Source of the DNA: Ascarosepion bandense
Taxonomy: Eukaryota > Mollusca > Cephalopoda > Sepiida > Sepiidae
Assembly: GCA_037127315.1 (NCBI GenBank)
Contig: JBBBDQ010001287.1
Coordinates: 2,542,501 to 2,606,500 of the forward strand
Length of the DNA: 64,000 nucleotides
Direction of reading: 5' to 3'
Below are positions 43,651-55,008 of this stretch, in pieces. The notes under the pieces are model-generated. The model did not search any database. It had not been told where the DNA came from and saw only the letters and a list, made by a program, of their open reading frames with translations. The position numbers and the translations under genes were made by a program. Within the stretch, counting starts at the first letter, position 1. Each line of letters opens with the position of its first letter.

Positions 43651-44237
43651 GATAACACCCAGAAAATAATGTTTTATGCCATATGAATGAACTGAAGTAA
43701 GTCCCATTCCAATATGAGATACTGTAGGAGAGCTAACAACGATGAAGTTGCAATAGTCTGGATATCAAAACTACGGCTTAAAATGAGGCACGCAAAGTGC
43801 ACCATTGTCATATTTTTTGCACAGAGATTCGTTACGCCATCTTGTTTTTTTTTTCACTTGTTTCTTTCTAACATATTTTTTCTTAGTTTTTTGTCATTTT
43901 CTTTCTTTTTGGTTGATTTCTTTCTCTATTTCCTCTACATTATTTCTCTTTATCTACTTTCATTTCTTCTTCTTGTATCTTTGTGTTCTTTCTCTAGGTC
44001 TCTTTTTCTTTCCTCTATTTTCTTATTTCTTTTATACGTTTCTCTTTCATTTTCCTTTTGTTTTTACCTTTTGGTTATTTAGCATCATCCACTTTTGTCT
44101 ATTTGTTATTTTTTCTGTTTCTATGTCCCATCCTGCTATTGACGCAATCACTTTTATTCCGATATTTATTTTGATAACAATTATTAGTTTTTGTTAATGT
44201 TTCATACATAGATAGCTGGATTTGCAGTGGAGGAGAA
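43651..44237. other. T-rich unassigned sequence
   Basis: Pyrimidine-biased. The two long plus-strand frames rich in F, S and L are compositional. Nothing recognised. Confidence 0.5.
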
Positions 44238-44254
44238 AGGATAGATAGACAGAC

Positions 44255-44311
<57 letters not shown>

Positions 44312-44332
44312 CCATTGTAGTATATAAAAACT

Positions 44333-44382
<50 letters not shown>

Positions 44383-44420
44383 GAAGTAGGATAGATAGAT
44401 AGATAATGAAGTAAGGATAG

Positions 44421-44460
<40 letters not shown>

Positions 44461-44481
44461 CCATTGTAGTATATGAAAACT

Positions 44482-44535
<54 letters not shown>

Positions 44536-44544
44536 GAAGTAGGG

Positions 44545-44583
<39 letters not shown>

Positions 44584-44592
44584 GAAGTAGGG

Positions 44593-44628
<36 letters not shown>

Positions 44629-44635
44629 GAAGTAG

Positions 44636-44687
<52 letters not shown>

Positions 44688-44708
44688 CCATTGTAGTATA
44701 TGAAAACT

Positions 44709-44760
<52 letters not shown>

Positions 44761-44763
44761 TGG
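44238..44763. repeat. (TAGA)n arrays with interspersed modules
   Basis: TAGA runs separated by repeats of ACCATTGTAGTATATGAAAA + CTGATAG (three copies) and TAATGAAGTAGG (four copies), so whole segments were duplicated. Confidence 0.95.
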
Positions 44764-45387
44764 AAATGAGACAGATATGGATAAAATTAATAAAATGAAA
44801 TAAACAGAGAGAGAGAGAGAGAGAACGAGAGAGAGGAAGTAAGGGAAGAGAGTTAGGTAAATCGTTTTATAAAAAAAAACAATAGCAATAACAACAATAA
44901 TAATGAAATAAATAAAAAACACTATCTCTTCCGAAACCATTACCGATTTGCAAAATATACAATCACGTTAAAATGTTGAATGTGTTTGTGTATGATTGTG
45001 TGACTTGCTGACCTCCACTGGCTTTGCGTCTGTTTAACTGAGCCAGACACTAGAAGCTGGAAGCAATTCATTTGGGACATTAAAGCAATCTCTAATCCCA
45101 AATAGTCCCTCGGGCAGTAACAGCCGATAGGACTTACTTTTGTACACTGGCACCTAACCACCTCATCAAATTTAAAATGAACGATGGGAGAAAGCAAAAA
45201 AATAAATAAATAAATAGGAAAGAAAAAAGAAAGACAAAATCCTCACGGCAAAAAATAGACATTATATTAATCATAGCAAGAGGAAACCAGTTAGTATGCG
45301 TGTAAGTCATCGACTGAAAATAAATTGGAGATTTTTGGGTTGTGAGTTTAGTGGCTAAGAAGTCGGATGCAAGGTAATAATGAAAAC

Positions 45388-45390
<3 letters not shown>
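44764..45390. other. unassigned
   Basis: A short (GA)n at 44807-44834, then unique sequence with a minus-strand 85-codon frame of no known domain. Confidence 0.4.

Positions 45391-45440
<50 letters not shown>
45391..45440. repeat. (TA)n microsatellite
   Basis: Pure TA run. Confidence 0.95.
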
Positions 45441-45443
<3 letters not shown>

Positions 45444-45589
45444 GGTAAAGAGGACCCAAGGTTTTACGATTTTGAGTTCTCTGGCATTTATTTTTTTATA
45501 AACAGTGCTCAATACAATAAATATTGTAGAGCATAATATAATCATATAATTATGAATTAAAAGTATATTGCGACACGGAAATTTCTATG

Positions 45590-45614
45590 TTTCGAGATAA
45601 AATCTCGTCATCAG
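45590..45614 (-). ncRNA. hammerhead-like motif
   Basis: Minus strand: CTGATGA, one extra C, hairpin GAGAT/ATCTC with loop TTT, then GAAAC. Same architecture, including the extra base, as the motif at 19.6 kb. The extra base argues against a canonical ribozyme. May mark the end of a Penelope-like element. Confidence 0.25.
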
Positions 45615-46361
45615 TTAATGTTGGATGTTGGTTGTGAAAATGATTTACAGTTAAATACAAAAAACATCGGTTCGCTACTTATGCATGTGAGAAGATATAA
45701 AATTTATGTGTGTGTTCCTTTTAACCAATCAGAATAAAGATTCACTTTGAAATTTGGCCAGTAGTTTCTATTTTCAGGGGAATACATATTTACTTTTTTT
45801 CTTTGTTTTTTTCTTTTTGGTATTAGAGTAGATACATCAAAGGTATCGTGAGAAGAAATTAAAAAAAGAGAAAAAAAAAAGGAAATTAGGTTAAAAGTAA
45901 AGTAGCTTTACAAGGGGAAGACCCTATCTAAAAGTATCTAAATTCTTAACCCCTAAACCCTTGTAAAGCTAGACGAAGCCAAATTTTCCAATTAATTCAC
46001 TTACAATTCTATCTAAAAGTAAAATCTAAAAATAGACGTTGATTGCTAACTGATTTTTTTTTTTTTGTGACGTAAATTTCTTAATTTTTACCTTCATTTT
46101 TTATTCCTTTTTATTTCATTTTGAAAATGTGGTAGTTGCCGATGAGATGTGAAATCTCTCCTAGTAATGATCATTCTACATTTTAGAACATCGAAATTTA
46201 TTTTATTTTATAATTGGCTGTGTAATTTTAATTACATTGAGTTCTCCACCTGTATCATTTTTTAATATTAAAATATTAATATTAATTAAGATCAGGTTTT
46301 TGGGATTTACCCTCCTTCTTTTCCGTTTGGATTAAAGTTATTTTAATATATATATATATAT
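45615..46361. other. unassigned AT-rich sequence
   Basis: T and A tracts. The stretch 46220-46320 resembles 59740-59820 (CCTGTATCATTTTTTAATAT), so it is part of a dispersed repeat. No coding signal. Confidence 0.5.
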
Positions 46362-47010
46362 ATGATGGACTCTCCCGTCGATCTCTCCCGTATGAGGTTC
46401 CGACAACTCTGACTTCATCCATGCTTCAGCTTCTGATGACATCTAAGTCCAGCAAGGGACTTACAAATCAATCCACACAGAGTGCAAGTGTGCTGGTTAT
46501 GGGATGCACTTGCAGGTACCAATACATCCCGCTTGACTCTCTCTCGTTTCTGACTCATATGATTCAGACTGTCAGATTTGAAACGCTGAAGACCATCAAA
46601 ACAACATGCCTTCCACTCCATTCGATCAGAGACTCTGCTCTCAAGAATGTTGTGAGGCAGATTGAGAGAAATCAAATTACTCCTGATCTTATCCTTGTAC
46701 CTCAGTAAAGGCCGTCCAACATTTCTCCTACCGCTCTCCAATTGACTGTACATCATGATTTTTGGTATCCTTTCCTCGGTCATCCTCAATACGTGTCCAG
46801 TCCAACGTAGTTGGAACTGAACGAGGAATGGCTATATTCCAGAAATATTACATTTTCTGAAGAGGTCAACGTTGGGCATCTTGTCTCGAATGCTAAGACC
46901 ACAGATTGACCGCAAACAGTGTTTGTGAAATACATCCAGCTGACGGATGTGAAGTCTATAAGGAGATGTGAAGTCTATAAGGAGATGTGAAGTCTATAAG
47001 GAGATGTGAA
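46362..47010 (-). mobile_element. LINE-D C-terminal region and 3' end
   Basis: Minus strand, upstream part in broken frame (LRWTGHVLRMTEERIPK region), then the open C-terminal frame and a UTR ending GAGAGATCGACGGGAGAGTC. A tandem GTGAAGTCTATAAGGAGAT repeat lies at its truncated 5' end (46966-47020). Confidence 0.75.
46415..46789 (-). pseudogene. LINE-D C-terminus with C2H2 zinc finger
   Basis: 124 codons: MRMTEERIPKIMMYSQLESG, GRPLLRYKDKIRSNL, DRMEWKACCFDGL, and the finger CTLCGLICKSLAGLRCHQ...H with spacing C-x2-C-x12-H-x4-H. Non-LTR elements often end in such a nucleic-acid-binding finger. The start codon used is internal to a longer ancestral frame. Confidence 0.75.
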
Positions 47011-47018
47011 GATGTGAA

Positions 47019-47056
<38 letters not shown>

Positions 47057-47660
47057 AGAATTAATTCAAAGATGTTGAATGGCCATTTCGATATGAAGAT
47101 CCCCACGGGGGATAACACATCACCTCAGCAACAGAAAAAACCTTTCAGAAACTGGAGAAAAATTAGTCTACTTTTCCTTTTTAAATAGATTTACAAAGAA
47201 ATTAAAAAATAAAATAAATATAAAAATAAAAATAAAAAGGAAAAATAAAGGAAAAGAAAAGGAAAAGAAAAAGATAAAATAAAATCAAATAAACAAGAAA
47301 AGAAAAAATTGACATCGTCTGGGTTCGCAAAAAAAAGAAAAGAGAATTGTAACTAAAAATTAACAGACAGCCGTGTTAAATCGACGTAAGCAACACGGAA
47401 AAAAGGTGGGAGATAAGAGAGATAAAGGAAGGAAGGGAGGGAAAAAGAAAAGAAAAAAAAGAATTTTTTTAAAAAATATTACAGACGCTGGACAAATTCA
47501 AAAACCTAACTTCCCAAAAACGTTGAAGTATTAGAAAAAGGCCTTTACTTAAAAAGGCATAATTATTTATAAAAGGGAATAAAAAGATATATGATTTAAA
47601 ATGAAATTATTTTTTAAAAAATTAGGTCATTTGAATTAAACTAAATAAAGACAACACTAG
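47011..47660. other. (TA)n then A-rich unassigned sequence
   Basis: TA run at 47020-47051 and A-rich low complexity from 47200. Nothing else recognised. Confidence 0.5.
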
Positions 47661-47661
47661 G

Positions 47662-47706
<45 letters not shown>

Positions 47707-47710
47707 GCAA

Positions 47711-47757
<47 letters not shown>
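47661..47757. repeat. two (TA)n microsatellites
   Basis: Runs separated by AATGCAAATTAA. Confidence 0.95.
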
Positions 47758-47758
<1 letters not shown>

Positions 47759-47849
47759 AGCAGGTTAATGACGACTTCGAAGTTTCGTTAGGATACGGTT
47801 ATGATGTCTTCGCTCCTCGGGTCTTTCCCGTTTCTTTTTTTGACTGGAG

Positions 47850-48122
47850 TCAGTCAGTTAAGTGCCATACATGATACACGCTTGAGCGATCATGTCTCGA
47901 AAGAGACATGACTGACTGGGCAGAAGATTATCCCGCAGTAGGTTGCCATTGCTTTCTGCGGTAGACTGGTTGCCGACCAAGGCTATAGAAGCCAATCTGT
48001 CCTGTTATTTTACTCATAACTGGAAGCAATAGACGGATTAATACCTTTCCCAAGGGTATTTGCGCGTAAGCGAATGCAATCAATTCAGCTGGAATTCGAA
48101 CTCAGCTCCCCGATTTCTCGTG
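47850..48122 (-). mobile_element. SINE-1, head truncated
   Basis: Full 3' part and body; stops in GAGAAATCGGGGAGCTGAGT just past the B box, so the A box is missing. Confidence 0.8.
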
Positions 48123-48236
48123 CATCCCCGAGGAGTGAAACATCGTTACGATATCCGCACAAACCTTCAAATTCGGCATGCAGCTGATCAGTTTAAGTGA
48201 CAATTTTTTGTATTAAAACTGTCAATGCTCTATTTT

Positions 48237-48440
48237 TTACCTCGGTATTGATCACATTTTTACCTCGGTATTGATCACATTTTTGCCTCGGTATTGATCA
48301 CATTTTTACCTCGGTATTGATCACATTTTTGCCTCGGTATTGATCACATTTTTGCCTCGGTATTGATCACATTTTTGCCTCGGTATTGATCACATTTTTA
48401 CCTCGGTATTGATCACATTTTTACCTCGGTATTGATCACT
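48237..48440. repeat. 23-bp minisatellite
   Basis: About nine units of CCTCGGTATTGATCACATTT + TT(A/G). Each holds the palindrome TGATCA. Units differ almost only at the last base (A or G), so the array is young. Confidence 0.95.
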
Positions 48441-48603
48441 GCTTGTTAAATTATCTTTTTTCAGTAAAACAAGTGAAAAGCAAAAATCGTGGAGGCCAAA
48501 AAACTCAACAGAAATATGTAATTTTTTTTCATTATTTATTGAAAATAACCTGAAAACTTTTGGTAGAGTAAAAAAAACAAAAAAACAATAATTTATATAT
48601 ATA

Positions 48604-49141
48604 CTAGCATCATAGCCCTGCGTTGCCCATTTTAATTTCTTCATCGGATGAAACAAATACATTTGAATACGCTGCAGACACTTAAAATATAATCTCTATA
48701 TATAAAAGACAATCTGTGAGTCTGTGTGTGACTGTTTGCTATGCACGCCTACATTTTTTAATATTTCTTTTGTTTCAAAATTACGAGTTAAAAATATTCA
48801 CATTTTTTTGTTGACCAAATGAATTTTTAAAACGTCGGAATAAAAATTAAATATAAAGGCTCATTTTTTTTATTAATAAAAAAGATTTTTAGTCGCGTTT
48901 GACACGTGTGATTTTATTTCTGTGGCGTAATATAGCAACCATCTTAGATCTTAGATGTTTTACGGAGAAAATTTAAACAATCGTGTCCATTGGATAAAAA
49001 GTGCGAAAGGGAAAATGACTGAACTTAAACTCAAAATGTGTGTGTCCACCTGGCTTCCCTGTAGATATGTGTCCCTAGAAAGTTTGAATGGCGTAACTTA
49101 AAAAATGTAGGCTTGAATAGGGAACAGTCACTCACAGATTT

Positions 49142-49155
<14 letters not shown>
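48604..49155 (-). mobile_element. second Helitron-like element with an inverted copy of its own start
   Basis: Minus strand: starts in TATATATAAAAGAAAATCTG + TGAGTGACTG and ends GGGCAACGCAGGGCTATGAT + GCTAG before T. Near the 3' end (48693-48765) lies an inverted copy of the 5' start, TATATATAAAAGACAATCTG + TGAG, giving a 60-base foldback. No coding sequence. Confidence 0.55.

Positions 49156-49205
<50 letters not shown>
49146..49205. repeat. (TA)n microsatellite
   Basis: TA run at the 5' end of the Helitron-like element. Confidence 0.95.
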
Positions 49206-49208
<3 letters not shown>

Positions 49209-49535
49209 GGATGCTGTAAGAATATTTCCCAGAAAGACTTTCCAGAAATACCCCCCATATAATGGTAAGATATTGGCTAGATGAAACACCATTGCCCCTA
49301 ATGTTTTATCTTTAAGTGACATGTATATCTGGGAGGTATATGTATATATATATATATATATATAGCCTGTATAAATATGTATGTATAGAGAAAGAAGGAC
49401 AAAGAAAGAGAGAAAAGGGAATGATTAATATATAAATATATAAATATATATGGGTGACGTCATAGAACCGCATTACAAATTTACGAACTGCGTTTGCTAT
49501 TTTTGGTAACTGTTGCCGTTGCTTAGCAGAGTTTT

Positions 49536-49880
49536 ATGTCAACACAACGCAAAATCGTCGCTGATGGTGGATGTTTTTGTGTTAACTTCCTTGTAAACTC
49601 TCCGAATTGGGCTCACATGAGCCGAAAGCTTAGAACGAAATTAATAAAAAATTATCCAAATGTTGGAGAATTTTTGTCTTTAATTTCAACTGAAATTAAA
49701 GCCAAAATACGATGTTTAGAACGGCTCATGATTATATATAATAGATATTCATTGTTTCTTTCATCTAATTTTGCAAGAACATCACGTAAGGCCAAACCAT
49801 ACCATCATCCGACGCTTAATAGTAGCGAGCAAACATTCTTGTCAGTACACCAGGCTTTTGAACATAGTCTTTGGATTTGA
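49536..49880 (+). CDS. unrecognised 114-codon open frame
   Basis: Starts MSTQRKIVADGGCFCVNFLV, middle SRKLRTKLIKNYPNVGEFLS and LISTEIKAKIRCLERLM, then runs into a LINE-B piece (end HQAFEHSLWI is outside normal coding). The middle is faintly like MULE-type transposase C-termini (HPNIWxFLxxL), but I would not rely on this. A palindromic TGACGTCA lies 80 bases upstream. Confidence 0.15.
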   Translation: MSTQRKIVADGGCFCVNFLVNSPNWAHMSRKLRTKLIKNYPNVGEFLSLISTEIKAKIRCLERLMIIYNRYSLFLSSNFARTSRKAKPYHHPTLNSSEQTFLSVHQAFEHSLWI

Positions 49881-50225
49881 AGCAGCTGAAATGTGGTTGT
49901 ACAGAAGGATGTAGCGGATATTGTGGACCGAGAATGTGAGCAATGACGAGGTGTTGGAAAGAATAGAAACGAAAAGGAAATTAATATTGGGCATCAGGAA
50001 GAGATAACTGAAGTTCCTGGGACATGCAATGAGGAAGCAAGGCTTAGAGAACCTGATAGTAACAGGGGCAGCAGGCAACATTGAAGGGCCTGGGAAGGTG
50101 ACTGACAGAACGGGGGCTACGAGACATTACAGGAGAAAGTGTACTAGGAGCAACCAGGGACAGGGAGATGTGGAAGGTTATGATCGCCTACGTCCTGAAA
50201 AGACAAGGCACATAGAAAAAGAGAA
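49868..50225 (+). mobile_element. LINE-B 3' fragment
   Basis: From TTTGAAGCAGCTGAAATGTG through LKFLGHAMRKQGLENLIVTG to AAGACAAGGCACATAGAAAA. Stops and a deletion; tail lacks the long (GAA)n. Confidence 0.8.
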
Positions 50226-50496
50226 CATTGCTTTTGTGCTCCAAGTAGGAGATGCGGAGGCGTTTTTTGAAGCATTTGTTCTCGAACGTCTGGATCTTTT
50301 TTTACTGCCTCAACTAGATATGTCCAAGAATCACACATGTAGAGACGAACGTATACAACCAACGATTTTCAGATTTTGATCTTGTTATGGAAAGCGATGA
50401 TACTTTTCAATATCCCTTCCCGTTTGAACATCGTTGCCCGTGGCTGTGTACGAGTTTCTGAATGTTTTTGTCATAGTTGCTCCAAAATCTGCATTA

Positions 50497-50808
50497 TGGT
50501 GCCGTGGATATCGACTCGGAACAACAAATCGGGGTGCCGAGTTCGAATTCCAGTTGAATTCCTTGCATTCATATACGCATAAATACCCTTGGGAAAAGGT
50601 ATGAATCCGTTTCTTCCCTCCGGTAATGGGTTAAATAATAGGATAGATTGGGTTCTATAGCCTTGGCTGGCTACCAGTTTACCGCAGAAAGAAATGGCAA
50701 CCTACTGCCTGATAATCTTCGGCCTAGTCATTTATGTCTCTTTCGAGACATGATCGCCCAAAGCGTGTATAACATATCGCACTTAACTGACTGACTGAAT
50801 ATAATAGT
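50497..50808 (+). mobile_element. SINE-1, full length
   Basis: A box TGGTGCCGTGG, B box GTTCGAATTCC, complete body and 3' end ACTGACTGACTG. First member of a SINE-linker-SINE unit. Confidence 0.85.
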
Positions 50809-50924
50809 TGAAAACATGATTAAGGTTCTACTGGGCATAAATTGGGGAATTAGTTTTATATTGTTATGATGTAATAAACTGATCCCCACTAATTACTACT
50901 TAATAATATAATACATTTTTCCCT
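50809..50924. repeat. foldback linker between SINE-1 copies
   Basis: Reverse complement of the linker at 20951-21067: GGGGAATTAGTTTTATATTG and AAACTGATCCCCACTAATT. Confidence 0.7.
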
Positions 50925-51105
50925 CTCTACCTATGAGTCAAATAATAGGTCAGATTGGGTTCTATAGCCTTGGTCGGCAACCTGTCTACCGAAGGAAGCA
51001 ATGGCAACCTACTGCCGGTTAATCTTCTGCCCAGTCAGTCATGTCTCTTTCGAGACATGATCGCCCAAAGCGTGTATCACGTATGGCACTTAACTGACTG
51101 GCTTC
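50925..51105 (+). mobile_element. SINE-1, 3' half
   Basis: Starts CCCTCTCTACCTATGAGTCA and runs to the ACTGACTGG end, the same truncation as at 20760-20950. Confidence 0.8.
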
Positions 51106-51849
51106 AAAATATCTGAAGCTAAACACTTCTAGTAACTAGTTGACCGTAGCAACTCTGACACAAGATTTGCTTGTGCTCGTCAGCATTACATTTGATTTCT
51201 CCAAGTTGAGTGCCATTACACATGCGCCGGTCATAGAGCACCTCGACTTGGTGTAATGGTTTACAACCTTGTCTCACTAGAATCATTGCAATTGAGTAAT
51301 GAGTTCGATTCTCACTGGGTGTCCTATGCTTCGAAAATCAGCATATGCACCTTCTCTTTCAACGAGCTTATTAGTCGGTCCTGACCGACACAATTAGTCG
51401 TCATGTTTATTAACCTGCATTCTCAAATAGGCACGCAACAAATAAATCGGGCTCCTAATTAAATGCCACCTTTACAAATATATTCATTTTCTTTACCTAC
51501 GCATTATGCTCCGGTCTACTTCAGGTGATATTTGTTAAAATTTCGAACCGAATTCCTGAGGACTAAATAAAATGTTCTTTCCAGAAAATGGCCGGAGATT
51601 ACAACGGCCGAAACTTCGTGAATGTGAGAATAAATAAGAGGATAACAGGTCGAACAATGTATATCGTGTAAATAGTTTTATCAATAATTTGATAAAATCA
51701 TTGCTGAATTATTTATTCATTATTTTCATCAATAATATTAAAACATTGAATAAGTTTTCGCTGTTTTCCAACAAATGGCGTTCTCAGAACTGCATGTGTG
51801 TAGTTTCAGATATTAACGTATCTTTAAGGAAGTAATATAAGCAAGCTTG
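51106..51849. other. unassigned, with a tRNA-like promoter pair
   Basis: Mostly unique AT-rich sequence. See the separate tRNA-like entry at 51249-51313. Otherwise nothing recognised. Confidence 0.5.
51249..51313 (+). other. tRNA-like head of an unplaced SINE
   Basis: A box TGGTGTAATGG (51249-51259) and B box GAGTTCGATTCTC (51301-51313), spaced as in tRNA-derived SINEs. The sequence between does not fold as a tRNA cloverleaf by eye. Similar B-box neighbourhoods (GAGTAGCGA(G/A)TTTGATCC) occur at 22.81 and 28.51 kb, so this is likely a third SINE family. Confidence 0.45.
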
Positions 51850-52245
51850 AAATTCAGTATGGTCATCAGCAAAAAGGGTAGCCCAAAATGCCAATTACAG
51901 GTGAGGGACTCTAAAATCAAGCAGGTACAAAAATTTAAATACCTAGTGAGTGTTCTAACAGAAGACGTAAAATGAGATACTGAAATCCGAAGGCGAATTG
52001 GCATGGTGAAAGAAGCATTCCAGAAGTTGAGTAAAGTATTAAGAAACAGGACAATTTCACTAGAAACAAATAGCAGAGTACTGGATTACTCTGTGATGTC
52101 GGTTCTTCAATAAGGCAGTAAATGTCTGACAATATCTTCGAAGATGAAGGAAAAACTTGAAGCAGCTGAAATGTGGTTCTACAGAAGGATGCTGCGGATA
52201 TCATGAACCGAGAATGTGAGCAATGACGATGTTTTGAAAAGAAGG
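51850..52245 (+). mobile_element. LINE-B 3' fragment
   Basis: Starts in GTCATCAGCAAAAAGGGTAG (family CKKGNPKCQLQVRD region), passes RRIGMVKEAFQKLSK and EMWFYRRMLRIS, stops near 52245. Stops interrupt the frame. Confidence 0.8.
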
Positions 52246-52289
52246 AGATGCTATTTAACTAACTGATCTGGATAAAATAATTAAATAGA

Positions 52290-52562
52290 ATGGCAAATTA
52301 GGTTGTATCGGCTTGGTTGGCAACCAGTCTAATATAGAATGTAATGGCAACTTACTACGGAAAAATCTTCTGCCTAATCAGGGGATGAATCAGAAGATGG
52401 ATCGCCTAAGCGTGTATCGCGTATGGCATTTGGATAAAATAATTGAATAGCAGGACAGAGTAGATTCTATGAAATGTGGGCAACTTACTGCAGGAAAATC
52501 TTCAGCCTAGTCAGAAGAGACATGACCGCCCAAGCGTGTATCACGGATGGCACCGACTGACT
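52290..52562 (+). mobile_element. two decayed SINE-1 3' halves in tandem
   Basis: Both show GCAACTTACT, TCTTC(T/A)GCCTA(A/G)TCAG and GCGTGTATC(G/A)CG(T/G)ATGGCA. Deletions removed the central palindrome. Oldest SINE-1 remnants here. Confidence 0.7.
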
Positions 52563-52905
52563 GAAAGGACGTTAATTACAGTTTCTGGGAGCGAGCACAT
52601 TAGTTGTCGTGATCACGCACTGGCATAAGAACAGTCCACACATAAAATAGGTCACAATGACATTATAACGCGTGAGAGCATCAACAATCGAGGCCTTCTG
52701 AAGAGTTTCATAGGAAAAGTTTCATGGGACGACAAACAATCACACTGATCATCACAAAAGTAATAGTAGTGTAAGGCGATATTCGAACTAACGTAGAAAT
52801 TTTAACGTTTCGCTTTCCAAGTAGAAAAATGAACATATTTTTCTGATCAAGGACTAGTGTTTATGGCACCTTCCTCCAAAACTGCATATACACTATACGT
52901 TGTAC
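52563..52905. other. unassigned
   Basis: Unique. The stretch 52800-52850 (AACGTTTCGCTTTCCAAGTA) has the look of Penelope-like element ends, but is too short to call. Confidence 0.4.
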
Positions 52906-52930
52906 ACACACACGCGCACGCACGCACACG

Positions 52931-52989
<59 letters not shown>

Positions 52990-53150
52990 ATAATACCGAA
53001 ATTTTGAAATCAAGAAAGCTTTATTGGCTAGCTTTCCAAATTAAAATGAATATATATATATATATATATTTATATATATGTGTGTGCGTTTGTGCGTGTG
53101 TGTTTGTGTGTGTGTATCTTTGTGTTTTTGTATGTGTGTATATATGACTA
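52906..53150. repeat. (CA)n, (TA)n and (TG)n microsatellites
   Basis: CA run 52906-52986, TA run near 53050-53080, TG run 53081-53150, with 65 bases of unique sequence after the CA run. Confidence 0.9.
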
Positions 53151-53493
53151 ATGAAAAAAGGTTGTCACTTAGCTGATTGATGTTATATTAAGCACTTCGA
53201 TTCCTGAGATTCGTAGACGAATTCCTTTTTAACAGCTCAGTCCACTCGTCAGGAGATTTTCAGCGATTGAATGCTCTTTTTCTCTTATTTCGTTATTTTT
53301 ATTCTATGTTTAATGTAATTAATTTATGCACAAGTTTCGAATCTCTTATTGGTGTAAAATTTATTTTTTCAGCTCTTGTGAGTGTGTGAACGTGTGAGGG
53401 TGGATCGATGTTTTTACACGCGTGTACAGGTGTGTATGTGCGCAGGTGTGTGCCGTACATTTTTTGTTCTTTTCACACTACCAGCCTCCATCT

Positions 53494-53495
<2 letters not shown>
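53151..53495. other. unassigned
   Basis: Includes AACAGCTCAGTCCACTCGTC near 53233, of the kind seen at ends of Penelope-like elements; not enough to assign. No coding signal. Confidence 0.4.
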
Positions 53496-53534
<39 letters not shown>

Positions 53535-53633
53535 GCAAGTAGCTGATTTTCATTGTTTCGTATACTACATACACACAAATGCACCATGAATATAAAATAA
53601 ATTGTGATTCAACCTCATATATATATATATATT

Positions 53634-53677
<44 letters not shown>

Positions 53678-53768
53678 ACAGTAAACATGTACTTATATAT
53701 ATATATATATATATTTCATTGTTTCCTATATTATACACACAAATCATAATCACAAAAACACACAAATA

Positions 53769-53830
<62 letters not shown>
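53496..53830. repeat. four (TA)n runs and (ATGT)n
   Basis: TA runs with a partly duplicated spacer: TTCATTGTTTC(G/C)(T)ATA...ACACACAAAT occurs at 53550 and 53715. ATGT run at 53806-53830. Confidence 0.85.
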
Positions 53831-54675
53831 AAGTGGAAACGCCGCAGTGGAGAAGTTTCGCGGGAAAAAGGACTTAGCATGAACACTGCTTCTTTTTAGA
53901 ATCAATATGTTGTGTACTGCTTCGGGTCGCAGATGAAGAAAATGAAACACGCGAAAAGGAGAGCAAGGGAGAGTCAGGAGAAGTGAGGAAACGGAGAGCA
54001 ATGAGTGAGTACAATCCACATGTCGTCAGCCCGCAGACCACATATCTGAAAACACGAATATACCGAATATGCCCTCTCACCACCGCTCACAAAATAACTC
54101 CTGTCTTTCTTCCCGGACCGGACACGAAAAAGTATAAGAAAATGACTTAGTTTACTGTTGTTTGGATTCTTCTTGTCATAGAATTCTTAGCAATCCGTCC
54201 CGATCGGTAAGAATTGTGGAGACGCTCCTCTTTCTCATACGCCCCGGGGTCCTGCTGAGGTGTGGAAAAACACGTGAAAGGACGCGAGAGACCGCGGGCG
54301 GAACATCTTTGAGAAACAGTCTCCATAGGCAGTACTAAGCATAATCCTTGTATAAAGTAAGTTCCTTGCGTCTCTGGGAAAACGGTTTTCAATTAAAATC
54401 AGATGGAATCAGAAAGGGCGAAAAGACTGAAAGTGCAATGACAAATCTGATTAGTGTGGATAGATGGGTGTTTAAAAGGGGGACGATGGAGTTAGCAAGG
54501 GAGATAACTAAGGTAGGTGAGCAGAGCTTCAATTCTCTTAGTATAACGCCTGTTTGTGTGGTGTGGATTCGATTTGCGACTGACGGAATTATGCCTCAAA
54601 GGTCTCCAGGAAATATATGTTCTCTAACGTCTGTTTCCGACACGCTTCGTGATGAACAATGATCAGATTGCGTGA
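53831..54675. other. non-repetitive, GC-richer unique island
   Basis: The longest stretch here with balanced base composition and no match to any repeat in the window. Plus-strand frame 54348-54662 (104 codons) and minus-strand 54392-54147 (81 codons) exist, without known domains. Candidate place for host sequence such as a UTR, exon or regulatory element, but unproven. Confidence 0.3.
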
Positions 54676-54677
54676 AT

Positions 54678-54678
<1 letters not shown>

Positions 54679-54752
<74 letters not shown>
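54679..54752. repeat. (CA)n(TA)n microsatellite
   Basis: CA run followed by TA run. Confidence 0.95.
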
Positions 54753-54756
<4 letters not shown>

Positions 54757-54937
54757 TTGCTATCTACAATTTTGGGAGAATTAATACTTCACATAAAAAA
54801 TAAGTACCATAAACTTGCAAAATTTACACTTTTGCAAGTTGCAGAGCAACATAGAATATGTAGCGTCAAAACGTCTGACTACTCTAATTTCGCTTCTAGT
54901 TTTGAAAGTTTTACGTTTTATATTTTCTGCTTGTAGA

Positions 54938-54969
54938 TCTATCTAAATATAAACTTATTTATAAATGGA

Positions 54970-55008
<39 letters not shown>

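Noticed and set aside
43714..44197. Two overlapping F/L-rich frames as membrane proteins
   Set aside because: T-rich sequence with low complexity, and no motif beyond hydrophobic composition.
44194..44940. 248-codon frame with SIYLSIYL repeats
   Set aside because: Translation of (TAGA)n.
49454..49461. CRE site TGACGTCA as a promoter element
   Set aside because: A single 8-base palindrome in 64 kb is expected by chance often enough; no supported gene downstream.
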